Assembly: GCF_032854445.1 (NCBI RefSeq)
Contig: NC_088300.1
Span: 45,112,984-45,176,983, forward strand
Source: Liolophura sinensis
Lineage: Eukaryota > Mollusca > Polyplacophora > Chitonida > Chitonidae
Reading direction: 5' to 3'
DNA length: 64,000 bases
The notes under the pieces are model-generated. The model was not told the origin of the DNA, ran no database searches, and was given only the letters and a program-made list of their open reading frames with translations. This document shows, in pieces, positions 47,163 to 60,189 of the stretch; positions within the stretch are counted from its first letter, which is position 1; the number at the start of each line of letters is the position of its first letter. The position numbers were made by a program, and so were the translations under genes.

Positions 47163-49146
47163 TTTGTAGGATTATATGTATGTACATGTATGTTTGATAG
47201 CCGAGATGCATCTGATCTTATCAGGGCAGGCAGTGCAATCCAAACTGGCTGTCATGTCACAGATGAAATGATGGAACTTCGAAGAAATTGACAACACAGC
47301 GTTTGTAGCTGCTCACTGAATACACAATCAGTGATTGATCCCAGATTAGAAAGGAAGGACACCCATGTAAATAACAGCTTGTGGAGACCACAGTAATATT
47401 TGATGAAAAATGGATAGGCTGTAGTGGACTTTGATGCCAGAACTGGGTTCCTTCTATGATCATGTAGCTTTAACAATGGCCAGTTAATCTTTTCCTCTGA
47501 CAGGTCATAGGCAGGCACTGTTTTGAATTATATCATTATTAGAAACCATACTTGTTTTTCAGTCTGTTTGACTACTGAATTTTTTTTTATAGTATTCAGG
47601 ACTGTATTGTAATTGTAAGCTACTTAGAAAAGATTTATTTGATTATTATTTAGTACATCAATTTTACTGCTGATATATTGCACCTATGAGCACTGTGTCT
47701 GTCCCAACTCAAAAGTGACCTTATATTGAAGATGAATCAGTTGAAATGTGTCGCTTAAAAAATTCAAACTTTAGGTGAAATGCAGTGTGTTATGTTCTTT
47801 GTAGAGATATTGTGTGAGTTTACACATAAATACATTACTTACGATGTTCTTTATGTCCAGTGTGAGCATATTTATGAATTATGCTGCATGGTTTCTTCAT
47901 AGAATTAATGTTAAATAGTATAAGGCACATATTGAAGAGCATATAATGGTCGATACTATTCTTTAAATGGCAGAGACCATTTGTAGTAATTGAACTTAAA
48001 TGCATTATGCAGTTACTGAAAGAGAAACATGTAACATTTAGTACATGTAGACATTCATTAACAGATTACAACAGTTTTAGCAAAGACCATATCCTGTCTT
48101 AACTCTGATGTATAAGTACAGAACTGCCCAATCATAACGATACACTCTACGCATATCAACTACCCATCCTACGCGCATCTTGATCGGATGTGGGGGGGTG
48201 GATCCTGTGGTCCTGATGGGTGGCCCTTTTTCAAATATTGGCACCATCCTGATGGCATCTTGAGCGGATCTAGATCAGCCGGTACATGCAGTCTTTACAT
48301 GCCACTTAGACGGCACTTTAGCCTTTTCCAGTACGCTATATGTGAACATGACATGATGTATCTTCAGTTTGCTTACCTGGTAAGGCAGGCATGGTGACAA
48401 GAACACTATTAATGAATGGTTTATGATAAGGTGAACTAGCACAGTGTATGACTTTCGAGTTTCGCTTTCCCATTTCTCAACGAAGATTATTAGTGTCAGT
48501 GGAAATGTAAAATCATAACGTATGGGGTATCAGTGTATGAGGCCCCTTCTACCCTTATGTTTCGACGCACAACCATGGCAGATACTTTGTATGTGCGTGG
48601 CTGAGGGACCATGCTTACTTAGAATATACATGTATATATATACTATTAATTATGTGGTTGGGGTCTAATGTTAATGTGATGATACTGATGAACATCAAAA
48701 GTGTTCATGCGTTGGCTAATAATGACCATGCATACATGTTCATAACAGTTGATTTTCTAGACTGCATCAAGACAGTGTGGTTTATAGCAAGACTCGCATC
48801 TGCATCTGCATATAATATACACACACATCCAGTATTGACAGATGGTCTGCGCGAACACTTACAGGAGAGTTGATCTCTGGCCTGAGTTATAATGAATAAT
48901 GTATTAATAATAAATTATCGTCACGCTCAATGAAAACCTGCTCATTGGACCATGAAAACCAACCAGAATGCAGTGACGTAAGCCGTAGGAACAACGAACT
49001 AGTGCAGCCATTTGATTAGTCAGTGATGCTCTGCACACATCGATCATATCTGTTTCTTCAAATTGTAATCATGCATGTGGCTTGGTCTAAAGGACTGTAG
49101 AGTAACTTGTAAACAGGATGCTATTGTGGGTTTGTAAAACTTCCTG
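47163..49146. other. No gene seen; about 2 kb
   Basis: Intronic spacer without a believable exon. The only marked feature is the inverted dispersed-repeat fragment at 47744-47790. Confidence 0.45.
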
Positions 49147-49168
49147 CCCCCCCCCCCCCCCCCCCCCC
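49147..49168 (+). repeat. C homopolymer, 22 bp
   Basis: An uninterrupted run of 22 C. It lies 640 bp before the ATG of exon 1b. Its length may be uncertain in the assembly. Confidence 0.95.
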
Positions 49169-49805
49169 ACCCTCCTGCCACTCTTTAATACCTGCACATG
49201 TAAATGACAGCCAATATAGCACAAAATGCTGGCAGTGTGTGGCTTACGTTCATATTGATTATATACTGCCATCATATACAGGTGAACTAGACTAATTAAT
49301 TTTGGGTATTGGGTTGACACTCCGTGTTTGAGTAGGATCTGTCTGGCTGTCATGGTAAATTGAACTGAAGTTTGGCAGATTCCGGTCAATGGCTTCCCTA
49401 CAAGGCTATAGCTGTATGCTGAGATTTTCTGACTTTCTGATCTGATCTGAGGGCAGCGTGATTGGTGGGGAGAGGAGATTTTGTGGCTTTTCAGGAAGGG
49501 TCATAAAACAGGGGACAGAGGGACCGGGGCATACCTGGTATTATCTTCATCCCCTCACTATTGATCTCTTATTGCTGCTTCTGCTAATGGAATTACTTGG
49601 GAAAAGGCCCAGGTATAATCTCTCTCAGTGACCAATTCTGGTACAATTACTCAGATTACTGACATATGATTAATCCGCCGTGCACCTGGAGAAGAAACTG
49701 GGTGGTTATAGGGTATTAGCTTAAGCTTGTATAGTCACATCAGTTAGAATCTCATAAGCAGAATCTATAGCTATAGGCCTTGTCAGTAGAGCTAGTCTCG
49801 CCATC

Positions 49806-49858
49806 ATGGAATCAAACGAACAGGATGGTTTACTGGAGAGTGCTCCCGTTGAAGTCAG
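49806..49858 (+). CDS. First coding exon 1b of the same unrecognised gene
   Basis: An ATG in the context CCATCATGG opens 17 codons plus two bases (MESNEQDGLLESAPVEV). An in-frame TAA lies 51 bp upstream at 49755-49757. The donor is CAG|GTAGGT; a second GT four bases later would place a TAG in frame, so the first is preferred. It ends in phase 2 like exon 1a and joins to the exon at 63386 with arginine at the junction. The acidic leader differs entirely from the proline-rich leader of exon 1a, so the two isoforms would differ only at the N-terminus. The function is not recognised. Confidence rests on the agreement of start context, upstream stop, donor and phase. Confidence 0.55.
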
Positions 49859-50180
49859 GTAGGTGAATTTCACGCTTGATGTTCCATGTTATAAGTCTTT
49901 GAAGTTTTATCAAACATTTGATCATAAAGCAGGTTGGATCATCCAGGTGGAGGTTTTTGTGGACAGCTCTTTGTCAGTAATTGACCCCATCAGTGTTTGA
50001 ATGTTTGATCTGCCTACAGTATGTGTGCAAAAATGGGCAAACAACAAGGATTTGGTGTGTCACGTGGTTTAATCAACTATTTGTGGTAGGACTCAATTCA
50101 GCCTTCATTGTGCATTCACCACCAGGGATGTTTTGTGTTTCATCTTTCAAAGTTTAATTAAGTGTGTTGTTATATTTACC
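49859..50180. other. No feature seen after exon 1b
   Basis: Intronic sequence; nothing recognised. Confidence 0.45.
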
Positions 50181-50266
50181 TACTTGTATTCATTTATCTA
50201 TTTGATTTGTGCTTTACTCAATATACTCAGACTCAAGATTATTTCACTTAAACGACAACGGCCAGC
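50181..50266 (-). mobile_element. SINE family A tail, diverged, minus strand
   Basis: TATCTATTTGATTTGTGCTT, TACTCAATATACTCAGACTC, AAGATTATTTCACTTAAACG, ACGGCCAGC reads as a reversed tail and the end of the middle module. Confidence 0.5.
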
Positions 50267-52024
50267 TCTTATATCAATAGCAAAACTAAACAAATGCTTC
50301 AACTTCATTGTGTGCAGATTTTAGCTATTGTAGAACATTTTTTCCGCAGAGTTCAACATCACGTTAATAGAGAATTTTATACCCATGCATGGTAATAAGA
50401 ATCCCAAGTCAGAAATATAGGCTGATATGTTATAATATGGTTTTTGATACAAGTGTATAAATAGAAATTTCTCCAAAATATGTCAATTTAATGGTTACAG
50501 AATTTTTTTCTTGAAGAAATTGCTTGCCTGTAACTAATATCTTACTACCTGTAGAACAAAAATATGTGTTTTTTTTTTGTATGCATGCCGGTGAGCTTTA
50601 TCAAACCAAGGACATGTATTTAGGTATACTTAATAGATGTGCACTACCATTTTTACTGAAAATTGTTTCATTTGCATATTCACAAGAAAATAGTTATATA
50701 TATATTTCAAAATTGTAAGCTGGGTACAATAGTTTATTATAGAATTTCCCATACATTATAATGTTCTTTGTGCCTGTCGTAGTAAAACAGCTCTCAATAA
50801 ACACTGAAATGTATGAATGGGGCAGAGATGTGAAAAAGTGGCAATAGTAATATCAAATCATGGTTTCACATTGGACCCTCAGATTTCCTTTAGCCATAAT
50901 CACTGTAATTTGAGGGAAAAAATCCTGAGCACAGCATTAAACACCCGACAAAGAAATAAATGAGCCATTTGAGATAAACATTGGCATCAGGTTGTGGCAA
51001 CTGAAATTAGACACTGACTTTGGCACTGATTCATCCCAGAGATGATTAAGTGTTGAGAATTAAGGACTGACAATTTACATGCTTGAAGCCTTTCAGTGTT
51101 ACTGGATCGAGCATGGGTTCACAGGTACACCTGGTATGTCAATTATGTCCGTTCCCCAGGTGACATTTCGGGTGTTTGTGATGAGCTTCGGTGTCACATG
51201 GGAGATTTCAGAGTGATATGGGATATGATCAAGAAGACCCTTGCTGTTATTGTATCCCTCTCTCATCCTAGGGAGATTGGATTAGGGTAACTAACAGAGG
51301 TGACAGTGATTGGTTACCACACCTGCCTAGGGGTTGATAGCTGGTATCCAGTGACATTTTAGTGACCTTGAAGTATTTATTAATTTATGTGATAAATGGT
51401 TTATGTGGTACTCAGTTGTACTTCACTTACCTCGATGGCACCCAGGTGGCGTGAACGCACGGAACCACCCGTGAGAATTCAGTGTATGATGTCAGACCTG
51501 TTTATACGGTCATTGTTGACTGATGGTGTTAAAATAAACACACGCACACCTTAATATGGCTGGCATGGTGGTAAAATTAAACAGGCTCTAATTTGCAATG
51601 GCTGCTATATCCCTGCAAGAAGCTAATTGCTTAGGGTATTAGTGAGAGTCTTGCACTGAACCTCTTGTTAATCAAGTGAGTAGACACATATTGAAAATAA
51701 AATATCAAAATTTTTGAGAAAGTCGGTGGTTTAGTACGATTTCCTCCAGCCATATATTAAAAGCTGACCACCATCATAACATTGAATAATTCATTAAACA
51801 CCCATTGAGTTCCACAACATTAAACACCATTCAATCAAGCTGAAACATGACTGACTACATTTTGTACTTTGTTACAGCTAGAAAAGACTGAATAGAGGCT
51901 GTGCAATGTCTGTGATATAGTGTTAGAAATTAAAACAACTGCAAACAATGCCATTACAGGTCTAACTAGAAACCTATGGAAGGGCAGTGGGATTGTGATA
52001 AGAATTTAAAACAAGTAGTTATTG
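50267..52024. other. No gene seen; two decayed SINE traces
   Basis: At about 50905-50963, ATCCTGAGCACAGCATTAAA, CACCCGACAAAGAAAT looks like a decayed SINE A tail. At about 51735-51810, TTTCCTCCAGCCATATATTA and ATTCATTAAACACCCATT looks like another. Both are uncertain. No exon was recognised. Confidence 0.4.
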
Positions 52025-52136
52025 TGGGTTTCCTCCAGACTCTGCCGGTTTCCTCCCACCATAATGCTGGCCACTATTGTGGAAGTGAAATATTATTGAG
52101 TACGACATAAACACCAATCAAACAAATAAATAAAAT
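52025..52136 (+). mobile_element. SINE family A, 5' truncated
   Basis: GTGGGTTTCCTCCAGACTC, TGCCGGTTTCCTCCCACCAT, AATGCTGGCCACTATTGTGG, GAAATATTATTGAGTACGAC, AAACACCAATCAAACAAAT. Second half only, well preserved. Confidence 0.85.
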
Positions 52137-52626
52137 AACCATCCATCAAATAATGATCATGATGATAAATTTGAATGCTCTAATCCTGCTTGACGTGAAC
52201 TAGTAGTGAGCTTGAAGCATGCTAGTGAGAACATATGCCTGATTGTATATGGTACTGTACAGACTGGTAGCTTATCAGTACTGCACTACCAACCTGTTTA
52301 TAGGACTTCCAAGTGCTGCTGTCAGCTTGTCAATGTAATGCGAGAATTTAATTGATCAGGCAAACAGTTTTATGCCCGAGGGCCACCGATTCAGAGTGGC
52401 ACATTATCAAAGACATCAGCTTTATGTGGCCTGTGCGAAATGTCTGCGGGGAACATATTGAGTAGTTGCTGAATTGGCACTATTGAGTACTCCAAGTTAA
52501 TTAGACTGTGTCTAAGGCATTACACTTGCAGATCTATAAATTCTGTTGAAGTGTTCATCCAGCCTCCTGATAACGATAGAACTCTACATCATTACCTGGT
52601 CATATGTTCCATTACCCTGATAATTA
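52137..52626. other. No gene seen
   Basis: Intronic spacer before a large minisatellite. Confidence 0.45.
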
Positions 52627-54155
52627 GCCAGCCGTTGTACGGGACCTGTTCCCTCTGTGTAGGACCAGCCGTTGTACGGGGCTTGTTCCCACTGTGTAGG
52701 ACCAGCCATTGCATGGGGCCTGTTCCCCTCTCTGTAGGACCAACCGTTGTACGGGGCCTGTTCCCTTTCTGTAGGACTAGCCATTGTATGGGGCCTGTTC
52801 CTCTATGTAGGACCAGCCCATTGTACAGGGCCGTTCCCTCTCTGTAGGACCAGCCGTTGTACAGGCCTTGTTCCCTCTGTGTAGGACCAGCCATTGTACG
52901 GGGCCTGTTCCCTCTCTGTAGGACCAGCCGTTGTACAGGGCCTATTCCCTCTGTGTAGGACCAGCCATTGTACGAGGCCTGTTGCCTCTCTGTAGGACCA
53001 GCGGTTTTTACGGGGCCTGTTGCCTCTCTGTAGGACCCAGCCGTTGTACAGGGCTTGTTCCCTCTGTGTAGGACCAGCCATTGTAACAGGCCCTGTGCCC
53101 TCTCAGCAGGATCAGCCATTGTACAGGCCCTGTGCCCTCTGTGTAGGACCAGCCATTGTACAGGCCCTGTGCCCTCTCAGTAGGATCAGCTATTGTACGG
53201 GGGCCTGTGCCCTCTGTGTAGGACCAGCCATTGTACGGGGCCTGTTGCCTCTGTGTAGGACCAGCCATTGTACAGGCCCTGTGCCCTCTGAGAAGGACCA
53301 GCTGTTGTATAGGCCATGTGCCCTCTGTGTAGGACCAGCATTGTACAGGCCCTGTGCCCTCTGTGTAGGAATCAGCTATTGTACGGGGGCCTGTGCCCTC
53401 TGTGTAGGACCAGCCATTGTATGGGGCCTGTGCCCTCTCAGTAGGATCAGCCATTGTACGGGGCCTGTGCCCTCTCAGTAGGATCCAGCCATTGTATAGG
53501 CCCTGTGCCCTCTGTGTAGGACCAGCCATTGTACAGGCCCTGTGCCCTCTCAGTAGGATCAGCTATTGTACGGGGCCTGTGCCCTCTGTGTAGGACCAGC
53601 CATTGTACAGGCCCTGTGCCCTCTCAGTAGGATCAGCCCATTGTACGGGGCCTGTGCCCTCTAGTAGGATCAGCCATTGTATAGGCCCTGTGCCCTCTGT
53701 GTAGGACCAGCCATTGTACAGGCCCTGTGCCCTCTCAGTAGGATCAGCTATTGTACGGGGCCTCTGCCCTCTGTGTAGGACCAGCCATTGTACGGGGCCT
53801 GTTGCCTCTGTGTAGGACCAGCCATTGTACAGGCCCCCTGTGCCCTCTCAGTAGGATCAGCCATTGTATAGGCATGTGCCCTCTGTGTAGGACCAGCCAT
53901 TGTACAGGCCCTGTGCCCTCTCAGTAGGATCAGCTATTGTACGGGGCCTGTGCCCTCTGTGTAGGACCAGCCATTGTATGGGGCCTGTTGCCTCTCTGTA
54001 GACCAGCCATTGTACAGGCCCTGTGCCCTCTCAGTAGGATCAGCTATTGTACGGGGCCTGTGCCCTCTGTGTAGGACCAGCCATTGTACGGGGCCTGTGC
54101 CCTCTCAGTAGGATCAGCCATTGTACGGCGCCTGTGCCCTCTCAGTAAGATCAGG
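52627..54155 (+). repeat. Minisatellite of about 38 x 40 bp with two-unit alternation
   Basis: The unit is CAGCCATTGTACAGGCCCTG, TGCCCTCT, followed by either GTGTAGGAC or CAGTAGGAT. In the right two thirds the two forms alternate, giving an 80 bp higher-order unit. The left part (52627-53090) uses a CTGTTCCCTCT form. Single-base gains and losses are common, so frames shift often. The open frames on both strands (up to 175 codons) are repeat products. Confidence 0.95.
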
Positions 54156-55388
54156 CTGTATACATCTTGCCTTGTGCAGATCAGTGTTCATCAAATTCGA
54201 GTGAGGGCCAGTTGTGGAGTTATGTTTTTATGAGGCAATGAAATGGTAAAGGGTAGGTAACATATTGAAGGACCTCAAGAGCTGTACAATGACTCTGGCA
54301 GAATGACTCTTTTTATTTTTTTCAATGTCAGTGGAGGCTGTAAAAATAAAAAATAAAGCAGAAAATCATCTTAATTTGTATGAATTGTTAAGGACTGTCT
54401 CAGCTATTATTCTATTAAGGACACATTTATGAGATCCAAAAAGAGAGGTACATCATTATAGACATTAGGATAAGACACAATAAATAGGCTCATATCCCAT
54501 TTTTATTCTTTGATGTCAGCTTACTCGTAAAAGGGAAAAAAATAATATTGTAGTTGACTAATGGTAAAATTAAAAATGTTTCGATTTAATACTTAAGGCT
54601 AAATGTGTATGCAACATAGCCTGAAAGAAACTGAGTTTTAAGGAAAGTAAGTATATTAAAGATCACACATTTTCAATATCAAATTAATGAAAGTAAAACA
54701 TATTTTAAGCTGCGACAAAGAAACTCCATGAGATAAGTGTGTCTGTCTGCCTGTTTGTTGATCAGTCTGTCACATTTATGATAATCAGTTTTTTAAAATA
54801 ACAAACGACCTAAGAGCAGGACAACATTAAGTCTGTTTTACATTTACGTTTTAACATGTACATTTTACATGTAAAATTTCAGTCTCAACGTAATTGGGAC
54901 TTAATTTTGTTTTTAAGGTAATAAGTTGAATTTGACTGCCCATCATGAGTATCCTCCATTTGACCCTGCCATGGGTTTGCTTTACATATGCATATATGTA
55001 CTGACCAGCATTAGTCACATGACAGAATAATATGTATACAGAGCATGTGGATTTAATATCGCCTTGGCTAATCAACGACATATATATGTTGTCCTTCATC
55101 AGTGAGTTCCTGTGTTCATCTCTGTGAATCTCAAGCAAAACTGTGTGCCGTGAATACCAGGGAAGATACACCAGCTCGCACCCAGCTGGGCTCAGTTTAA
55201 TTCCCTTTCTGGTAACCGTGACTGCTATCATATTAGTGAAGCATTTTTACCTGGCTCTATGAAACACTAATCGCACACTCATAGCCATTCAATGTATCCA
55301 CGATTATAATTATAATGGTTCCTTTTTTTGTTCTATACATATATGTATGGTCTTTACCATATATCAGCATATTGCACATCAGTACAAT
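54156..55388. other. No gene seen
   Basis: AT-rich intronic sequence. The 126-codon minus-strand frame at 54851-55231 has no recognisable motif. Confidence 0.4.
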
Positions 55389-55440
55389 GTGTGTGTGTAT
55401 ATATATATATATTATATATATATATATATATATATGTATA
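55389..55440 (+). repeat. GT/AT microsatellite
   Basis: GTGTGTGTGT followed by AT repeats interrupted by one ATT. It explains the tyrosine/isoleucine-rich frames on both strands here. Confidence 0.95.
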
Positions 55441-55905
55441 TTCATGAATATTCATACAGAATACTCCTGCATAGGAGTCCCTATAATTATGTGTCTATTT
55501 TCTTTCTTCCTGGTTATGGTTATATATTTATGTGTAGTACTTGTTTGATGAATGATAAATCAGAAAGAAATATTCATGTCGACAAGCGATAATCTGCATC
55601 TTGCATAAAATTATTTCCATTTTTAAGAGAAATGATTTCCTGCATAAGTTTGGAGAAACTCCAAAACTTAATTGTTTTGCATCTTTATCTGGATCCATTA
55701 TTATAGGGCTGGAAATCATAAATCATCTCTGCCTAACATATAATAAAACCATGTGGCAAAAATTAATAGTTTTGTTTCTGTTTGGTTGTCTTTTTTTTTT
55801 TTTTTGATATCGTGAAACTTTACAATGTATGAGAGTTGAGTATTAAATTAGTGTGTATTGTTGTTGTAATCAGTACTGATTTATCATTGAGCTGAAGTGT
55901 TATTC
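55441..55905. other. No gene seen
   Basis: AT-rich; a T-run lies at 55791-55805. Confidence 0.45.
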
Positions 55906-56150
55906 CCACTCACAGCTTGTTGAGGCTCCTTACCAGTGATGTTACAGGTTCAAATCCAGCTCTAGATCTGCTGGTGTTTTGAGTAAGGAGATGTTTCAGA
56001 TATGTATACCTAACAGAAGGCTATTATTTTTTTTATTTTTTTTTTTGGGGGGGGGGGCGGGGCAGGGTTAGTGGTAGGTGGGGGTACTTTGTCACTCAGT
56101 GAAAAAAAATCTAAGAATTGTGTTGAACACCAAAAAAAAAAGTAAAAAGA
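55906..56150 (+). mobile_element. Possible decayed SINE A with T/G expansion inside
   Basis: TGAGGCTCCTTACCAGTGAT and AGGTTCAAATCCAGCTC resemble the SINE A head and B box. AATTGTGTTGAACACC and A-rich sequence at 56115-56150 resemble the tail. Between them are a T-run and an 11 bp G-run (56047-56057), a C, and more G. Uncertain. Confidence 0.35.
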
Positions 56151-56579
56151 GAACAGACACATTGCATAGGCATTTACAAAAGTAAAGATTTCAGCATGGC
56201 ATTCTGTGTCTGACTACGGTGATATTATATGGAGCATTATCTACCAGGTGAAACTCACTGAGCAGGAGTTATTTCTGTATGTACACTGTGCACTGTTTGC
56301 CAACAGGAGTTTTGTTATCATGTACTGCAGTTTTTAGGATGGCACAGAGAACAGCATATACAGAATTCTCTAGCAGGCTTTGAAAAGCAGGAATATATGT
56401 ACACGCATGTGTACCACTAAGTATATCCACATTAAATACTACAAAAGTATTTTAATACATTCCTAGTTTGTTTTAAGAATCAGCCGATGCATGGAAAAAG
56501 AACACCGGATGCATTGTAATTTGATATATGTTCGTGTTTGTATCGGATGAAGATAATGGATTAATGCTCTATGGGTCTT
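56151..56579. other. No gene seen
   Basis: Intronic spacer. Confidence 0.45.
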
Positions 56580-56692
56580 CAAACAACCTGCGGATGGTCG
56601 TGGGTTTTCCGCAGGGCTCTGTACGGTTTCCACCCACCATAATGCTGGCCGCCGTCGCATAAAACACCGATGAAATAAATAAATAAATAAAT
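56580..56692 (+). mobile_element. SINE family A, truncated with tail deletion
   Basis: CAACCTGCGGATGGTCGTGG, GCAGGGCTCTGTACGGTTTC, CACCCACCATAATGCTGGCC, GCCGTCGCATAAAACACC, GATGAAATAAAT. The TATAAGTGAAATATTC part of the tail is missing; otherwise it is close to the family consensus. Confidence 0.85.
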
Positions 56693-57892
56693 CATACTCT
56701 ATGGAAAACTTTATGATCCTGGTGATTTATTTAATCAGGTATTAACTAAGGAAAGAAGAGCCTGGGGGAATTTGACAGGGTGATCTCTGTGTGAGGTAGG
56801 AGAGGGGTGTGCTGGCTGTGTTAATTCAGTGTTTAACTGAACAGCTTCATCACCAAACCCCTTAACTTCGGCAGTATGCCCTGACCTACCCAGCTATTAC
56901 ACCCCCCCCCCCCCCCCCCCACACACACACCATTTTAAAGTCACATGGCAGAGCCATTTTGCCATGGTTAACATTTTGGCTTAACCAGAGGCCATTTTGT
57001 CTAGGCATTAAAAATAATCATCTTTAAGCAAACTTGGGTGGTTTCCATAGCAATCCATCTGCTGGTGACCTAGTTTCCCAAACTTGTTTTTCTCAAGAGA
57101 AAAGCAGCTTTTTTGTGTTTTTCATTAAAAGGCTGTGTTCTAGGTGATGACATTGATGGCAGGAGTGCTGCGTGTGAGTGGTGAATTGCAGCTCTGATGC
57201 AACTGCGGACCGCATATATAGTAGAACACTTCCATGAATCCTGTGTATGTAGCGCACCTGGCTTGATTATGTAGGGAGGACTTCCCATTGATAGAGTGCT
57301 CTAAAGAGTGACTGTTTCATCTTGAATTACCTAACTCGTTGAAGAGGCAACATGAATCAGATGTGGAAACTTCTTCTTAGGTGCGTTGTTTTTCTTTGCT
57401 TCATATTGTTCAATTAACCAGTTAGTGGTGGAAATCATCAAAACAGTTCATTAGAACATTACCATAAGTCAGATCTTCAAGAATTTTTTGCTTTGATCAT
57501 AGAACAGTTGTTTTTGTTGAAGTTTATCATAATGTGTTAAAGCACCACTAGCTGTCATTAAAAACAACAAAAAAACAAATTGGCCGTGTATTGTTCTATT
57601 GCAGTTAACATAAGTGTTAAATCTAAAAGCCAGTTTGGGTCATTCATATTAATTGGTCAAACCAAGAACTGTTGTATCAATAAGTTCCTCCAAACATTCG
57701 AATTATCATGACTGTTTAGGTTTTACGAGAATTTCCTATGCTGTGGATGTAATCGTTCGCTGTGTTTTGAGTGATAATCATTAGAAGTTTCCTAAGCAGT
57801 TATAAGGAAGCTAAAGACTACCTGTGGCCCTGAGGGGTCATAGCTTATGTGATTTACTATCACACACTAGCCTTGTAGGCACAAGGTTCAAA
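56693..57892. other. No gene seen; C-run at 56902-56920
   Basis: A 19 bp C-run followed by five AC repeats. The rest is intronic spacer. TGTGGCCCTGAGGGGTCATA at 57823 with AAGGTTCAAATTAG at 57883 is faintly tRNA-like but too poor to call. Confidence 0.45.
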
Positions 57893-57951
57893 TTAGCCTA
57901 CCATTAGAACGCATTCACCATTAGCCTACCATTAGAACGCATTCACCATTA
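57893..57951 (+). repeat. Direct duplication of 28 bp
   Basis: TTAGCCTACCATTAGAACGC, ATTCACCA occurs twice in a row without change, followed by a partial third (TTAGC). Confidence 0.9.
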
Positions 57952-58590
57952 GCTGGCTTAAGCATTCCCTTACCTTTCCATCTGACATCATTCGCTGAGA
58001 ATGTCTTGAACCCCAAGACAGGAGGTTGCATTTTATAACTTCCCATTAACTAATTTGAGGTACAGTGATGTATTTATTTATTTAATTGCTTTGAGGTACT
58101 GTGAGAGATAATGGAAAAATGTGTTGATGTAAATGTCATAGTAGGTGTTTTTATCTTTGAGGGTTTATGCTGAGCCATTTTCATTGAGCTTTCAAAGAAT
58201 TGCAAGGTTTGTGTTCATTATATTATGTTGCAACTGCTAAAGAAAAACTAGTTTTCTGGTAAAAAAAAATTTAGATACTGTGGTTAAGGTCTTTTGTTGA
58301 AGGAGTAAATATTCATTCATGATGGTTTATAGTGCTTGACATATCTAAGAATATTCCTTTATTACAATCCCAAAGAAATGTTTCACGCAACTATGGGAGG
58401 GTAACAAGATCGAAGTCCACATGCTGGTGAGATATTGGATATGCATACATTTTATGAGTAGGTTATTGTCTATGTATGGGAACATTCTTAAATTATCCAA
58501 GTAAATCACATGGGTTGGGCTCACATGTTCAAAACAGGAAATGTGACTTGAGGTCAAATTGTAAATAATTGGCCTTGGACTTGGCTATGT
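57952..58590. other. No gene seen
   Basis: Intronic spacer before the 74 bp array. Confidence 0.45.
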
Positions 58591-60050
58591 AGATTGGCCA
58601 TCACATAGACTCTCTCTGGTTGCCTTGTATGGTACATTGGTATTAGACTTGATCGTGGATGTGTAGATTGGCCATCACATAGACTCTCTCTGGCTGCCTT
58701 GTATGGTACACTGGCATTAGACTTGATCTTGGATGTGTAGATTGGCCATCACATAGACTCTCTATGGCTGCTTTGTATGGTACATTGGTATTAGACTTGA
58801 TCTTGGATGTGTAGATTGGCCATCACATAGACTCTCTATGGCTGCCTTGTATGGTACATTGGTATTAGACTTGATCTTGGATATGTAGATTGGCCATCAC
58901 ATAGACTCTCTAAGGCTGCCTTGTATGGTACATTGGTATTAGACTTGATCTTGGATGTGTAGATTGGCCATCACATAGACTCTCTATGGCTGCCTTGTAT
59001 GGTACATTGGTATTAGACTTGATCTTGGATGTGTAGATTGGCCATCACATAGACTCTCTCTGGCTGCCTTGTATGGTACATTGGTATTAGACTTGATCTT
59101 GGATGTGTAGATTGGCCATCACATAGACTCTCTATGGCTGCCTTGTATGGCACACTGGCATTAGACTTGATCTTGGATGTGTAGATTGGCCATCACATAG
59201 ACTGTCTATGGCTGCTTTGTATGGCACACTGGCATTAGACTTGATCTTGGATGTGTAGATTGGCCATCACATAGACTCTCTATGGTTGCCTTGTATGGTA
59301 CACTGGCATTAGACTTGATCTTGGATGTGTAGATTGGCCATCACATAGACTCTCTATGGTTGCCTTGTATGGTACACTGGCATTAGACTTGATCTTGGAT
59401 GTGTAGATTGGCCATCACATAGACTGTCTATGGCTGCCTTGTATGGTACAGTGGTATTAGACTTGATCTTGGATGTGTAGATTGGCCATCACATAGACTC
59501 TCTATGGTTGCCTTGTATGGTACACTGGCATTAGACTTGATCTTGGATGTGTAGATTGGCCATCACATAGACTGTCTATGGCTGCCTTGTATGGTACAGT
59601 GGTATTAGGACTTGATCTTGGATGTGTAGATTGGCCCATCACATAGACTCTCTATGGTTTGCCCCTTGTATGGTACACTGGCATTAGACTTGATCTTGGA
59701 TGTGTAGATTGGCCATCACATAGACTGTCTATGGCTGCCTTGTATGGTAACAGTGGTATTAGACTTGATCTTGGATGTGTAGATTGGCCATCACATAGAC
59801 TGTCTATGGCTGCCTTGTATGGTACATTGGTATTAGACTTGATCTTGGATATGTAGATTGGCCATCACATAGACTCTCTATGGCTGCCTTGTATGGTACA
59901 TTGGTATTAGACTTGATCTTGGATATGTAGATTGGCCATCACATAGACTCTCTATGGCTGCCTTGTATGGTACATTGGTGTTAGACTTGATCTTGGATAT
60001 GTAGATTGGCCATCACATAGACTCTCTGTGGCTGCCTTGTATGGTGCATT
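58591..60050 (+). repeat. Minisatellite of about 20 x 74 bp
   Basis: The unit is AGATTGGCCATCACATAGAC, TCTCTATGGCTGCCTTGTAT, GGTACATTGGTATTAGACTT, GATCTTGGATGTGT. AGATTGG starts at 58591, 58665 and 58739, exactly 74 bp apart. Units are very similar, with a few alternations (ACTCTC/ACTGTC, ACATTGGTATT/ACACTGGCATT/ACAGTGGTATT). Two-unit blocks repeat in the middle. Single-base insertions cluster at 59605-59770 (for example GGCCC, TTTGCCCC), which could be assembly or read errors. No open frame runs through the array. Confidence 0.95.
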
Positions 60051-60189
60051 GCATCCATGTACGTGAGTATATAAAATGTATTAGTAAAACTATCCAGATT
60101 TCATGCTGAAATTGGCATACACCTTTTATCAAGCTGTTATACTGGAAGGTAGCCATGTGTTATGTCACTGTTGTGCTCTTTGTAACGCT

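Noticed and set aside
52592-53529. Frames of 150-175 codons on both strands
   Set aside because: Product of the 40 bp array; frames break and restart wherever a unit has a single-base change.
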